From NCBI GenBank assembly GCA_030531025.1, contig JAUMTV010000028.1, positions 1 through 27,712 of the forward strand: a stretch of DNA of 27,712 nt. Direction: 5' to 3'. The position numbers were made by a program, and so were the translations under genes. Positions 8,481 to 16,196 of this stretch are shown here, piece by piece. The notes under the pieces are model-generated. The model searched no databases. It worked only from the letters and a program-made list of their open reading frames with translations, and was not told the origin of the DNA. How positions within the stretch are numbered: the stretch's first letter is position 1; every line of letters starts with the position of its first letter. This DNA comes from Turicibacter sp. (GTDB taxonomy: Bacteria; Bacillota; Bacilli; MOL361; Turicibacteraceae).

Positions 8481-8560
8481 ACGGACTCGTATATGCCTGG
8501 TAATATGGACTGGGTGTTTCTACCTGCAAACCGTAAAAGTGCAGACTACGAGGCGCTGTT
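8481..8560 (+). ncRNA. Guanine-class purine riboswitch
   Basis: Aptamer of the xpt-pbuX type. P1 is CTCGT (8486-8490) with ACGAG (8548-8552). The core reads ATAT, then P2 with loop TAATATGGA, then GTTTCTACC, then P3 with loop AACCGTAAAAG, then GACTA. The base that reads the ligand is C (8546, in GACTAC), which selects guanine or hypoxanthine rather than adenine. It sits upstream of xanthine permease and xanthine phosphoribosyltransferase, the classical guanine-repressed pair. The P1 3' strand overlaps a segment (8550-8558) that can pair with the terminator's left arm. Confidence 0.95.
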
Positions 8561-8604
8561 GGATGATTTTTTGATATATAATTTTTAATTATATATCTAT
8601 TTTG

Positions 8605-8640
8605 GCAGCACCTCATTTTAAGATGAGGTGCTGCTTTTTT
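8605..8640 (+). terminator. Riboswitch-controlled terminator
   Basis: A perfect 12-bp GC-rich stem (GCAGCACCTCAT at 8605-8616 with 8623-8634), loop TTTAAG and six T residues. GAGGCGCTG (8550-8558) pairs 8 of 9 bases with 8607-8615, so the antiterminator needs P1 open. Guanine binding closes P1 and lets this terminator form: an OFF switch. Confidence 0.93.
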
Positions 8641-8790
8641 AATAACTACTTGGCCATAAGTAGGTAAACCTAGATAAAATTTATCTATATAAAATTTTTA
8701 TCTGGGCACTAGTTAGCCTTGAATTAAAAAAGGCTTAGGAACTGAGGATAATCCTGCATAATGTAGATTATTTCTCTGTTTCTATACAGA
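8641..8790 (+). promoter_or_regulatory. Long structured leader between the riboswitch and pbuX
   Basis: About 150 nt without a reading frame. One stem pairs CCTAGATAAAA (from 8669) with TTTTATCTGGG (ending 8706). A second pairs AGCCTT with AAGGCT (about 8714-8734). Such length beyond the terminator is not needed for the guanine switch. Its first stem faintly resembles the palindrome in repeat copy 2 (ccagataaa-tttt), but not enough to call a third copy. Confidence 0.4.
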
Positions 8791-8801
8791 AAAAGGAGTG
8801 T

Positions 8802-10157
8802 ATGATGGAGATGAGTAACAAAGAACAAAATTTCAGTCAAACCAATTTAATTTATGGAGTCGATGATAATCCGACAGTTGGAAAGAAAGTTTTATTTGGC
8901 TTACAACATATTTTTGCAGCTTTTTCGGGAATTGTTGTCGTGCCACTTGTCATTTCGGGCGCATTAGGATTTGATAGTGCCATGACTACGTCATTAATTA
9001 GTGCATCAATTTTAGCAGCTGGGTTAGCAACTATTATTCAGGCTTATGGAGTAGGACCTGCTGGGGCTCGTGTGGCTTGTATTATGGGAACAGATTTTAC
9101 GTTTGTTTCACCTGCTATTTCAGTAGGATCAACATTAGGAATGGCTGGTATTGTTGGAGCAACGATTTTAGGTTCATTATTTGAGATTATTTTAAGTTTC
9201 TTTATTAAACCATTAATGAAGCTATTTCCACCAATTGTAACAGGAACTGTTGTTTGTTTAATTGGGTTAACATTATTACCTGTTTCTATTGATTGGGCAG
9301 CTGGTGGAAGTGGTGCTGCTGATTATGGAAGTTTATTAAATGTTTCAATCGCAATGTTAGTTTTAGTTGTTACACTATTATTAAATCGTTATGGTAAAGG
9401 AATAATCAGTAGTGCTTCTATCTTAATTGGGATGATTGTTGGTTATGTTGTTTGTATTCCACTTGAGATGGTTGATTTTACATCAGTTACAGAGGCAAGT
9501 TGGTTTGCGATGCCTAATATTTTGGAATATGGAATCACTTTTGATTGGAAGGCTGTTTTAGCATTTATTCCTGCTTATTTCGTAACGACGATTGAAACAG
9601 TCGGATGTTTAAAAGCTATTGGAGAAACATCTGATGTTGAAATGACAGATAAAAAAATTGGGGCTGGAATTTTAGCTGATGGTTTTGGTAGTATTTGCGG
9701 TGGATTAGTGGGGTCATTCTCTAATACTTCATTTAGTCAAAATGTTGGTTTAATTTCTTTAACGAAAGTTGCAAGTAAGCACGTAGCAGTAATGGCAGGT
9801 ATTTTACTTGTTTGTTTAGGATTATTCCCTAAGTTAGCAGGTGTGATTAATGGAATCCCACAACCAGTATTAGGCGGAGTTGGACTTGTGATGTTTGGTA
9901 TGGTTGCTGCAGCTGGAATTAAGACATTAAGTCGTGTCGAGTTAACAGATCGTAATCTGTTAATTATTGCGACTTCAATGGCACTAGGTTTAGGTGTAAC
10001 GTTCCGTCCAGATTTTATTTCGGGATTACCTGAAGCCTTACAAATGATTTTTGCATCAGGAATTTCAACAGGAACGATTGTTGCATTAGTTTTAAACTTA
10101 GTATTAAAAGAGACTAGAGAGAGTGAAGTAAAGTTAGAAAAAGTGGAGGTTGCTTAG
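8802..10157 (+). CDS. pbuX: Xanthine permease (NCS2 family)
   Basis: Imports xanthine by proton symport across the cell membrane. The 451 residues form about 12-14 hydrophobic segments. FGLQHIFAAFSGIVVVPL near the N-terminus and QNVGLISLTKVASKHV (the NCS2 signature) in the second half identify the family; VPAYFVTTIETVG-like IPAYFVTTIETVGCLKAIGE is also typical. AAAAGGAG lies 3 nt before the ATG at 8802 and 6 nt before the ATG at 8805, so the second Met may be the true start. It is transcribed through the guanine riboswitch and is directly followed by xpt (stop TAG, then GTG with no gap). The gene order is the reverse of xpt-pbuX in Bacillus subtilis. Confidence 0.95.
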   Translation: MMEMSNKEQNFSQTNLIYGVDDNPTVGKKVLFGLQHIFAAFSGIVVVPLVISGALGFDSAMTTSLISASILAAGLATIIQAYGVGPAGARVACIMGTDFTFVSPAISVGSTLGMAGIVGATILGSLFEIILSFFIKPLMKLFPPIVTGTVVCLIGLTLLPVSIDWAAGGSGAADYGSLLNVSIAMLVLVVTLLLNRYGKGIISSASILIGMIVGYVVCIPLEMVDFTSVTEASWFAMPNILEYGITFDWKAVLAFIPAYFVTTIETVGCLKAIGETSDVEMTDKKIGAGILADGFGSICGGLVGSFSNTSFSQNVGLISLTKVASKHVAVMAGILLVCLGLFPKLAGVINGIPQPVLGGVGLVMFGMVAAAGIKTLSRVELTDRNLLIIATSMALGLGVTFRPDFISGLPEALQMIFASGISTGTIVALVLNLVLKETRESEVKLEKVEVA

Positions 10158-10733
10158 GTGGAAGCTTTAAAACAACGAATTTTAAATGATGGAATGGCAT
10201 TAAATGAGACAGTTCTAAAAGTAGATTCTTTTTTAAATCATGGGGTGGATGCCCACTTAATGTATAAGATTGGAACTGAGTTTAAGAAATATTTCGAAAA
10301 TCATGGAGTGACTAAAATCTTTACGATTGAAAGTTCTGGAATTGCACCGACTGTTATGACGGCAATGCAAATGAATTTACCTATGGTGACATTAAAAAAA
10401 CAATCATCTAAAGTTTTAAAAGATGAGGTGTATCAAACAACTGTGCATTCTTTTACAAAATCAACAGACTATGAATTAACCTTATCTAAGAAATACATCT
10501 CAGAAGATGATCATATTTTAATTATTGATGATTTCTTAGCCAATGGCGAAGCGGCTTTAGGTGCGATTCGCTTAGCTGAAGAAGCGGGGGCAAAGGTAGC
10601 GGGAATTGGAATTGTCATTGAAAAATCATTCCAACCAGGGCGTCAATTATTAATCGATAAAGGATATGACGTGTACTCTTTAGCACGTGTAAGTAAATTA
10701 GGTGAAGGAATCATTGAATTTATAGAAGAATAA
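10158..10733 (+). CDS. xpt: Xanthine phosphoribosyltransferase
   Basis: Converts xanthine and phosphoribosyl pyrophosphate to XMP in the cytoplasm, completing salvage of the base brought in by PbuX. The 191 residues are close to the normal length. The PRPP-binding loop [15 protein letters not shown] starts at residue 121, and [29 protein letters not shown] and [13 protein letters not shown] are family-typical. The GTG start directly abuts the pbuX stop, with GGAGG 10 nt upstream inside the pbuX end, so translation is probably coupled. Confidence 0.95.
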   Translation: MEALKQRILNDGMALNETVLKVDSFLNHGVDAHLMYKIGTEFKKYFENHGVTKIFTIESSGIAPTVMTAMQMNLPMVTLKKQSSKVLKDEVYQTTVHSFTKSTDYELTLSKKYISEDDHILIIDDFLANGEAALGAIRLAEEAGAKVAGIGIVIEKSFQPGRQLLIDKGYDVYSLARVSKLGEGIIEFIEE

Positions 10734-10737
10734 AAGC

Positions 10738-10770
10738 AAAAGCGAGACTCTTTGAGTTCTCGCTTTTCTT
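10738..10770. terminator. Bidirectional terminator between xpt and cfa
   Basis: A 10-bp stem (AAAAGCGAGA at 10738-10747 with TCTCGCTTTT at 10758-10767). It serves two convergent genes, 5 nt past the xpt stop and 11 nt past the cfa stop. Confidence 0.88.
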
Positions 10771-10780
10771 ATTTATATGA

Positions 10781-11962
10781 TTACTTCTGATATAGGTAAT
10801 CACGTGTGAGTGGAAGATTATTATTTACGCCTTTAGTGAACACAATTTGGTGAAGATCAATAACTCCATTATTAAATGAAGCAGCACAAGAACACAAATA
10901 CATACGCCACATTCGAATAAATCGTTCGTCGAACATTTTACTAATTTCATCAAGGTGATCTTCGAAGTTTTTATACCAGTGTAGAAGTGTCATTTTATAA
11001 TGTTGGCGTAAGTTTTCTACATCAATGACATGAAAATTATAATCGGCGGATAAGGAGATAATTTCACGAAGAGATGGAATCGTTCCACCAGGGAAAATAT
11101 ATTTGCGAATCCAAGCATCTCCTTCGCCTTCCTTAACACCACTAATATAATGAAGAACAAAAATTCCTCCAGGATTTAAGACAGCATGTACATTTTTTAA
11201 GAATAAATCATAATTTGGACGTCCGACATGTTCAATCATTCCAACACTCACAACTTTATCAAATGTCATGTTAGAATGTTCTAAATCTCGATAGTCCATC
11301 AATTTTACACTTAAGTAATCCTCAAGCTGTTCTTCTTTAATACGTTTTGAAAACTCATCAAATTGTTCTTGGCTAAGGGTTATCCCCAGTCCTTTAATTT
11401 TATATTTTTTAGCGGCGGTAATTAACAGGCATCCCCATCCACAACCGATATCAAGTAACGATTCACCTTCTTTTAGTTGAAGTTTTGCTAACAGATGATC
11501 AATTTTATTGAGCTGTGCTTGATGAAGATCGTCATCTTCATGTTTGAAATAAGCACATGAGTAACAAAGTGTATCATCTAACCATAATTTATAAAAATCA
11601 TTTCCGATATCATAGTGAGAGGAAACTTCTTCTTTTTGTTTAGATTTTGTTGTTGAGTTATGAAAAAGTTTTGGAAGAGCCTTAAAATCAGTAGTAAAGT
11701 GGTCAATATGTCTTAAAATTGCGTCAAGAGCTGTATATAAATCACCTTCAATTTCAAGTTTTTTATCCATATAGGCTTCACCGAGCGCTAAAGACGTACT
11801 CGTTAATAAATCTTTTTGATTAATAGGTTCATTAATAAAGACTTTAAATACCGGTTCCCCTTCACCAACAACAAAAACTTCATCATCCCAAAACTTTACA
11901 CTAAAAGGGACGCTATTAAAATTTTTGAGTAAGTTTTTAAGAACAATTTTATCAAATGCCAT
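10781..11962 (-). CDS. cfa: Cyclopropane-fatty-acyl-phospholipid synthase
   Basis: Adds a methylene group from S-adenosylmethionine across double bonds of membrane phospholipid acyl chains, usually for stress or stationary-phase protection. The 393 residues include SHYDIGNDFYKLWLD (115-129), LCYSCAYF, the SAM-binding LDIGCGWG (170-177), SVGMIEHVG and the C-terminal segment with HWYKNFE. The ATG at 11962 was chosen; AAAGGA lies about 8 nt upstream. A TTG codon directly before it would extend the frame by one residue only. The gene is monocistronic, with its own promoter at 11989-12017. Confidence 0.94.
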   Translation of the reverse strand: MAFDKIVLKNLLKNFNSVPFSVKFWDDEVFVVGEGEPVFKVFINEPINQKDLLTSTSLALGEAYMDKKLEIEGDLYTALDAILRHIDHFTTDFKALPKLFHNSTTKSKQKEEVSSHYDIGNDFYKLWLDDTLCYSCAYFKHEDDDLHQAQLNKIDHLLAKLQLKEGESLLDIGCGWGCLLITAAKKYKIKGLGITLSQEQFDEFSKRIKEEQLEDYLSVKLMDYRDLEHSNMTFDKVVSVGMIEHVGRPNYDLFLKNVHAVLNPGGIFVLHYISGVKEGEGDAWIRKYIFPGGTIPSLREIISLSADYNFHVIDVENLRQHYKMTLLHWYKNFEDHLDEISKMFDERFIRMWRMYLCSCAASFNNGVIDLHQIVFTKGVNNNLPLTRDYLYQK

Positions 11963-11988
11963 CAACTCAATCCTTTCCGAATTTCTAA

Positions 11989-12017
11989 ATTAGTGAATTA
12001 TTATTAGTATTTGACAA
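11989..12017 (-). promoter_or_regulatory. Probable cfa promoter
   Basis: On the minus strand TTGTCA (12012-12017) and ACTAAT (11989-11994) are 17 nt apart. Transcription would start near 11982, leaving a 20-nt leader with the ribosome-binding site. The -35 overlaps a TTGACA on the opposite strand (12011-12016). Confidence 0.5.
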
Positions 12018-12045
12018 ATAATTCATTTTTATAATAAATATTCTA

Positions 12046-12080
12046 TGATTATCATAAATTTAGTGATTATCATAATTTAG
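12046..12080. promoter_or_regulatory. Tandem TGATTATCA operator-like repeats
   Basis: TGATTATCATAAATTTAG (12046-12063) is repeated almost exactly at 12064-12080. Each holds TGATTATCA, a near-palindrome resembling Fur/PerR/MntR-type half-sites. They lie upstream of cfa and at the predicted start of the short plus-strand transcript. The regulator is not known; the fit to the full 15-bp Fur box is poor. Confidence 0.5.
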
Positions 12081-12133
12081 AAGAGTCGATGAAAGACAGG
12101 ATTAACCTTAGAGATCAAGATAGATCTCTTTTT
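12047..12133 (+). ncRNA. Candidate short noncoding RNA
   Basis: A plus-strand terminator at 12110-12133 (AGAGATC with GATCTCT, loop AAGATA, T-run) has no plus-strand gene before it: cfa runs the other way. TTGACA at 12011-12016 with a poor -10 (TAAATA, 12035-12040, 18-nt spacing) could start a transcript near 12047 of about 87 nt. It would contain no reading frame of note. The TGATTATCA repeats would then overlap its 5' end. The terminator is clear; the RNA is inferred. Confidence 0.4.
12110..12133 (+). terminator. Small plus-strand terminator between cfa and ugp
   Basis: A 7-bp stem (12110-12116 with 12123-12129), a 6-nt loop and five T residues. It would separate the control region from the ugp promoter further on. 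Confidence 0.65.
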
Positions 12134-12151
12134 ATATTTATCTGAAAAAAT

Positions 12152-12218
12152 TTAACAGTTATTTAACAATCTTATATAAAACTTAATAAATTATTAAAGT
12201 TGTTAACAAATTTTAACA
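12152..12218 (+). promoter_or_regulatory. Pho-box-like TTAACA repeats before the ugp operon
   Basis: TTAACA occurs at 12152, 12163, 12203 and 12213; the first two are exactly 11 bp apart and the last two 10 bp. Weaker matches TTAATA (12183) and TTAAAG (12194) keep an 11-bp step. Bacillus PhoP boxes are TT(A/C/T)ACA-like hexamers with 11-bp period. This is consistent with phosphate-starvation control of ugp. Confidence 0.6.
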
Positions 12219-12227
12219 TTAGATTTA

Positions 12228-12255
12228 TTAAAGATTAAAGTTGAGCTGTTATAGT
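12228..12255 (+). promoter_or_regulatory. Possible ugp promoter
   Basis: TATAGT (12250-12255) with TTAAAG (12228-12233) 16 nt upstream. The weak -35 would suit a promoter that depends on an activator bound at the TTAACA repeats. The leader would be about 30 nt, with GGAGGAG before ugpA. Confidence 0.4.
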
Positions 12256-12292
12256 TGAGGGTGTAGTCGAATTGTCATGAGGAGGAGTCCAT

Positions 12293-13225
12293 ATGGAACA
12301 ACAGTCTATTCTGTCTACCCCAATAGTACTTGTAGACAAAGAACAATTGAAGAAAAAGAAGAAAGGAATAGTAATAAGAAAAATAGAACCATTTCTTTAT
12401 TTAACTCCCGCTTTTGCACTTTTTACAATCTTTGTGTTTTATCCATTTATTAAAACGATTATTTTGAGTTTACATCAAACTAATTTAAGAGGAGAAATGA
12501 AATCATTTGTCGGGCTACAAAACTTTATTGAGTTATTCCAATCTCCTGAATTTTATAATTCAGTCATGGTTACATTCAAATTTGTTCTTTTAGTTGCTAT
12601 CCCATCAGTTGTCATAGGCTTTATTTTAGCTTTATTAGCAAATAACAAATTAAAAGGAAATCGTGTGTATGAGTTAATGTTTTCATTACCGATGGCTATA
12701 GCTTCAGCACCGGCAGCTGCCATTTGGATGATGATTTTTCATCCGACGAATGGGATTTTAAACTTTATATTAAATCAAGAAATTGGTTGGTTAACGGATC
12801 CTAAATATGCTTTAGTTGCAGTGGCTGCCGTTACAACTTGGTTAAATCTAGGGCTTAATTTTATCTTTTTAACGACTGGACTTCATAATATTCCAGTTGA
12901 ATTATTAGAAAGTTCATCTATTGATGGAGCAAGTTTCTTACACAAATTAAAACATATTATGCTTCCTATGATCTCACCACAGTTGTTTTTAGTCATTATT
13001 ATGAATGTTATTAATGCCTTTCAAGCATTTGGACAGATTAAATTGTTAACACAAGGTGGGCCAGGTGATTCAACGAATGTTTTAGTTCACTCCATTTATC
13101 GTGAAGCTTTCTTTAATGGGCGATTTGAAATGGCTTGTACGCAAGCTATTGTTTTATTTTTGATTATGATGTGTATCACTTTATTACAATTTAAATTTGA
13201 AAAGAAAGGGGTTCATTATCAATAA
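12293..13225 (+). CDS. ugpA: Glycerol-3-phosphate ABC transporter permease UgpA
   Basis: First of two membrane subunits of a family-1 binding-protein-dependent importer. The 310 residues have a Lys-rich cytoplasmic N-terminus (KKKKKG at 20-25), then about six membrane helices. The cytoplasmic EAA loop that docks on the ATPase is ELLESSSIDGASFLHKLKHIMLP (203-225, interrupted here only by spelling). The sequence TQGGPGDSTNVLVHSIYREAFF and the terminal HYQ resemble E. coli UgpA (SGGP...IYREGF, RYQ). GGAGGAG lies 7 nt before the ATG. The stop codon overlaps the ugpE start by one base, so the two permeases are translationally coupled. Confidence 0.9.
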   Translation: MEQQSILSTPIVLVDKEQLKKKKKGIVIRKIEPFLYLTPAFALFTIFVFYPFIKTIILSLHQTNLRGEMKSFVGLQNFIELFQSPEFYNSVMVTFKFVLLVAIPSVVIGFILALLANNKLKGNRVYELMFSLPMAIASAPAAAIWMMIFHPTNGILNFILNQEIGWLTDPKYALVAVAAVTTWLNLGLNFIFLTTGLHNIPVELLESSSIDGASFLHKLKHIMLPMISPQLFLVIIMNVINAFQAFGQIKLLTQGGPGDSTNVLVHSIYREAFFNGRFEMACTQAIVLFLIMMCITLLQFKFEKKGVHYQ

Positions 13226-14049
13226 TGCAACTATCTAAAAAAAATAGAGTCATTTTAACGAGTATTAATTGTTTAGTTTGTTTCATGATTATTTGTCCCC
13301 TCTTATATGCCTTATCTTTAAGTTTTATGTCACAAGGTGAAATCTCACAGTATCCACCTAAGCTATTTCCAAGCAAAGTAACGTTTGAAAACTATAGAGA
13401 GGCGCTAAACGCAGTTCCATTATTTCGATTTATTTTAAATAGTTTGATTGTTTCAATTTTTGTGACGATTGGTCAAGTTATTACGTCGAGTTTAGCTGCT
13501 TATGCCTTTGCGTTTTATGAATTTAAATATAAAAAATTATTATTTTTAATGGTGTTATCCACAATGATGATTCCAACAGAAACAACAATTATCTCAAACT
13601 TTTTAACCGTCAGTTCATGGGGATGGACTGATAGTTTACAAGTGCTTATTGTGCCATTTTTAACATCAGCTATGGGAATTTTCTTAATTCGACAGTTTTA
13701 TTTAACAATTCCTAAAGAACTATCAGAAGCAGCAAAAATTGATGGATGTAGTAATTTAAAATTTTTAATCAAGATTTTACTACCTATTTCAAAGCCAGCT
13801 ATCGCTTCATTGTCTATCTATACGTTTATTAATACGTGGAATCAATATCTATGGCCATTACTAACGATTAATAATGGGAACAATCGTACCGTTCAAATTG
13901 GAATTAGCATGCTTCAATTTGCTGAAGGAAGTAATTATGGGGTTGTCTTAGCAGGAGCTATTTTGATTTTAATTCCATCGATTTTAGTGTTTGTTATCGG
14001 GCAACGCTCACTAGTAGAAGGAATGACAGCCGGATCAATTAAAGGATAA
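13225..14049 (+). CDS. ugpE: Glycerol-3-phosphate ABC transporter permease UgpE
   Basis: Second membrane subunit, 274 residues with about six helices. The EAA loop is ELSEAAKIDGCSNLKFLIK (165-183), and the C-terminus GQRSLVEGMTAGSIKG closely follows that of E. coli UgpE (QRQLVSGLTSGAVKG), which supports the ugp assignment over a generic sugar permease. The ATG lies within TAATG shared with the ugpA stop. The GAAAGGGG upstream ribosome site lies inside the ugpA end. Confidence 0.9.
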   Translation: MQLSKKNRVILTSINCLVCFMIICPLLYALSLSFMSQGEISQYPPKLFPSKVTFENYREALNAVPLFRFILNSLIVSIFVTIGQVITSSLAAYAFAFYEFKYKKLLFLMVLSTMMIPTETTIISNFLTVSSWGWTDSLQVLIVPFLTSAMGIFLIRQFYLTIPKELSEAAKIDGCSNLKFLIKILLPISKPAIASLSIYTFINTWNQYLWPLLTINNGNNRTVQIGISMLQFAEGSNYGVVLAGAILILIPSILVFVIGQRSLVEGMTAGSIKG

Positions 14050-14059
14050 GGAGAGAAAA

Positions 14060-15388
14060 ATGATGAGAAAAAAATTATTAACGTTAACTGTACTAGGAAC
14101 TTCTTTATTAGCGGGATGTAGCAATAAAAATCAAGCCGCAAATGATGTAACTGAATTAACATTTTGGCATTCAATGGGAGGTAAAGGTGGAGAGGCCATA
14201 ACGGCTTTAGTCGATGCTTTTAATGAATCTCAAGATGAAATTAGAGTGGTAGCAGAGTACCAAGGGGCGTATGATGATGCTGTTAATAAATTGAAAAGTT
14301 CAGCGCTTGGAAATGCAGGACCAGATATTATGCAGTTATATGAAATCGGAACGAAATGGATGATTGACAGTGAATATGCGATTCCAATGCAAGATTTCAT
14401 CGATGAGGAAGGTTATGATGTCTCTCATTTAGAAGAAAATATTTTAGATTATTATACGATTGACGATAAGCTATACTCGATGCCATTTAATACTTCAACA
14501 CCAATTCTTTATTATAATAAGACAGCCTTTGAAGAAGTTGGATTAAATCCAGAAGTTGCACCGACTAACTTTGATGAAATTTTAGAATATTCAGAAAAGT
14601 TAACGAAAAAAAGTGGGAATATCACCGAACGTTATGGTTATGCGATGCAAATTTATGGATGGTTTTTTGAACAATTTTTAATTAAACAACAATTAGATTA
14701 TGCAAACGAAGGGAATGGACGTAATAATCAGGCAACAGCTGTTACATTTGATACGAATCAAGGGGCATTAAACATTATTAATGGATGGAAAACACTTGTT
14801 GATTCAGGGCTAATTGCTAACTTTGGACGAAATGGGGATGCTGTAACGGATAGCTTTGCTTCAGGAAAAGTAGCTATGACGATTGCCTCAACAGCGTCTT
14901 TAACGGATATTAAAAGTAAAATTAATGATACCTTTGAATTAGGAACTGCCTATCTCCCTGCCGTTTCAAGTACAGATGAAGGTGGGGTATCTATCGGAGG
15001 AGCTTCTTTATGGATTATGGATAAAGGTGACGATGATAAAGCAAAAGCAGCCTTTGAATTTATTAAATTTATGGTATCAGCAGATGTTCAAGCACAATGG
15101 GCACAAGCCACAGGATATTTCTCAGTGAATAAAGAGGCATATGAAATTCCAAGTATGGTGGAATATTTAAATAATAATCCAGAATTCCAAACTGCTATTG
15201 ATCAATTACGTGAACCGAATAATCAATCAGGAGCTTTACTTGGAGTCTTTCCAGAAGCACGTGCTGCGATTGAAGAAAATATTGAAAAAGTATTAAATAA
15301 TGAGTTATCTGCATCTGAGGCAGTACTAAATTTAACGAAAACAATTAATCAAGCTTTAGAAAAGTACAATAAAGCGAATCATGAATAG
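14060..15388 (+). CDS. ugpB: Glycerol-3-phosphate-binding lipoprotein UgpB
   Basis: Extracellular solute receptor, anchored by lipid. The 442 residues begin with a lipoprotein signal peptide and lipobox LLAGC (Cys20). FWHSMGGKGGEAI, MQLYEIGTKWMI, MPFNTSTPILYYNKTAFEEVGLNPE and GGASLWIMDKG match E. coli UgpB segment by segment (FWHSMEG, LQVYEVGT, QPFNSSTPVLYYNKDAF, GGASLWVMQGK). The expected ligands are glycerol-3-phosphate and glycerophosphodiesters such as glycerophosphocholine; which one this protein prefers cannot be told from sequence. GGAG is 6 nt before the first ATG. It comes 10 nt after ugpE. Confidence 0.92.
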   Translation: MMRKKLLTLTVLGTSLLAGCSNKNQAANDVTELTFWHSMGGKGGEAITALVDAFNESQDEIRVVAEYQGAYDDAVNKLKSSALGNAGPDIMQLYEIGTKWMIDSEYAIPMQDFIDEEGYDVSHLEENILDYYTIDDKLYSMPFNTSTPILYYNKTAFEEVGLNPEVAPTNFDEILEYSEKLTKKSGNITERYGYAMQIYGWFFEQFLIKQQLDYANEGNGRNNQATAVTFDTNQGALNIINGWKTLVDSGLIANFGRNGDAVTDSFASGKVAMTIASTASLTDIKSKINDTFELGTAYLPAVSSTDEGGVSIGGASLWIMDKGDDDKAKAAFEFIKFMVSADVQAQWAQATGYFSVNKEAYEIPSMVEYLNNNPEFQTAIDQLREPNNQSGALLGVFPEARAAIEENIEKVLNNELSASEAVLNLTKTINQALEKYNKANHE

Positions 15389-15399
15389 GTGGGAATTCA

Positions 15400-16185
15400 A
15401 TGAATCAAGCAATCTTTTTTGATGTGGATAACACATTAGTATGTCGTGAGAAAAATAAAATTTATAAAAGTACACTTCAAGCGATTGAAGCTTTAAAAAA
15501 TAATAAAGTAAAGATTGCTATCGCAACTGGACGCTCATTAGCGATGGTCAAGCAAGAAACTTTTCATCAATTATTTAAAACGATTATTTCTGCTAACGGA
15601 TCAATCATTACCGTAGATGATAAAGTGATTTATAAACAACCAATGAATCATATAGCTTTACGTCAATTATTAACTGATTTTGAAACTCAAGAGATTCCTT
15701 ATTGCATTCATTTATTAACAGAGAGTAAAGGAAAAGTAGAAGATCTTTGGATTCAAAAATTTTCAGCGAAATACAATATGCCGTTATCAAGTTTAGACAA
15801 AAATCTGTTTGATCGGTTAGATGATTTAGAAGTCTTTCAAATCAATGCTCACATTAAGGATCATCAAATTGAGAGGATGAAAGAAAGATATCCACAGTTT
15901 AATTTTGTAAAACTAATTGATGTAGAAGAAGGATACGATGTTTTTAATAAAAACTGTAGCAAAGGAACAGCCATTAAATATATTAAAGAAAATGAAACGA
16001 ATCAGGCGATGAAATACTATGCATTTGGAGATGGATTTAATGATTTAGAAATGTTTCAAGAGGTTGATTATGCGATTGCTATGGGAAATAGTTGTGAGCC
16101 ATTAAAAGAATGTGCTCATTATGTGACAGATGCTATTCATGAAGATGGAATTTATAATGCTTTAAGATATTTAAAGCTCATTTAG
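15400..16185 (+). CDS. HAD-superfamily phosphatase (Cof/IIB type)
   Basis: 261 residues. Motif I is DVDNT (8-12) with nucleophile Asp8, motif II is in IAIATGRS, and motif IV is GDGFNDLEMF; the large cap between about residues 85 and 185 places it in the IIB (Cof) group that acts on sugar phosphates and similar small phosphate esters. It lies between ugpB and ugpQ with an 11-nt gap on each side, so it is part of the operon. Acting on glycerol-3-phosphate released by UgpQ, or on another imported phosphate, is a reasonable inference from position but not shown by sequence. The start follows GGTGGG. Confidence 0.85.
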   Translation: MNQAIFFDVDNTLVCREKNKIYKSTLQAIEALKNNKVKIAIATGRSLAMVKQETFHQLFKTIISANGSIITVDDKVIYKQPMNHIALRQLLTDFETQEIPYCIHLLTESKGKVEDLWIQKFSAKYNMPLSSLDKNLFDRLDDLEVFQINAHIKDHQIERMKERYPQFNFVKLIDVEEGYDVFNKNCSKGTAIKYIKENETNQAMKYYAFGDGFNDLEMFQEVDYAIAMGNSCEPLKECAHYVTDAIHEDGIYNALRYLKLI

Positions 16186-16196
16186 GAGGTTTATTA

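Noticed and set aside
8669..8706. Third copy of the structured repeat in the pbuX leader
   Set aside because: Only a short ccagataaa-like stretch is shared; none of the GGAGGAG or GGTGACCC blocks is present.
12046..12072. Classical 15-bp Fur box
   Set aside because: Only about 9 of 14 defined positions match the 7-1-7 consensus at either repeat; kept as an unspecified operator-like repeat.
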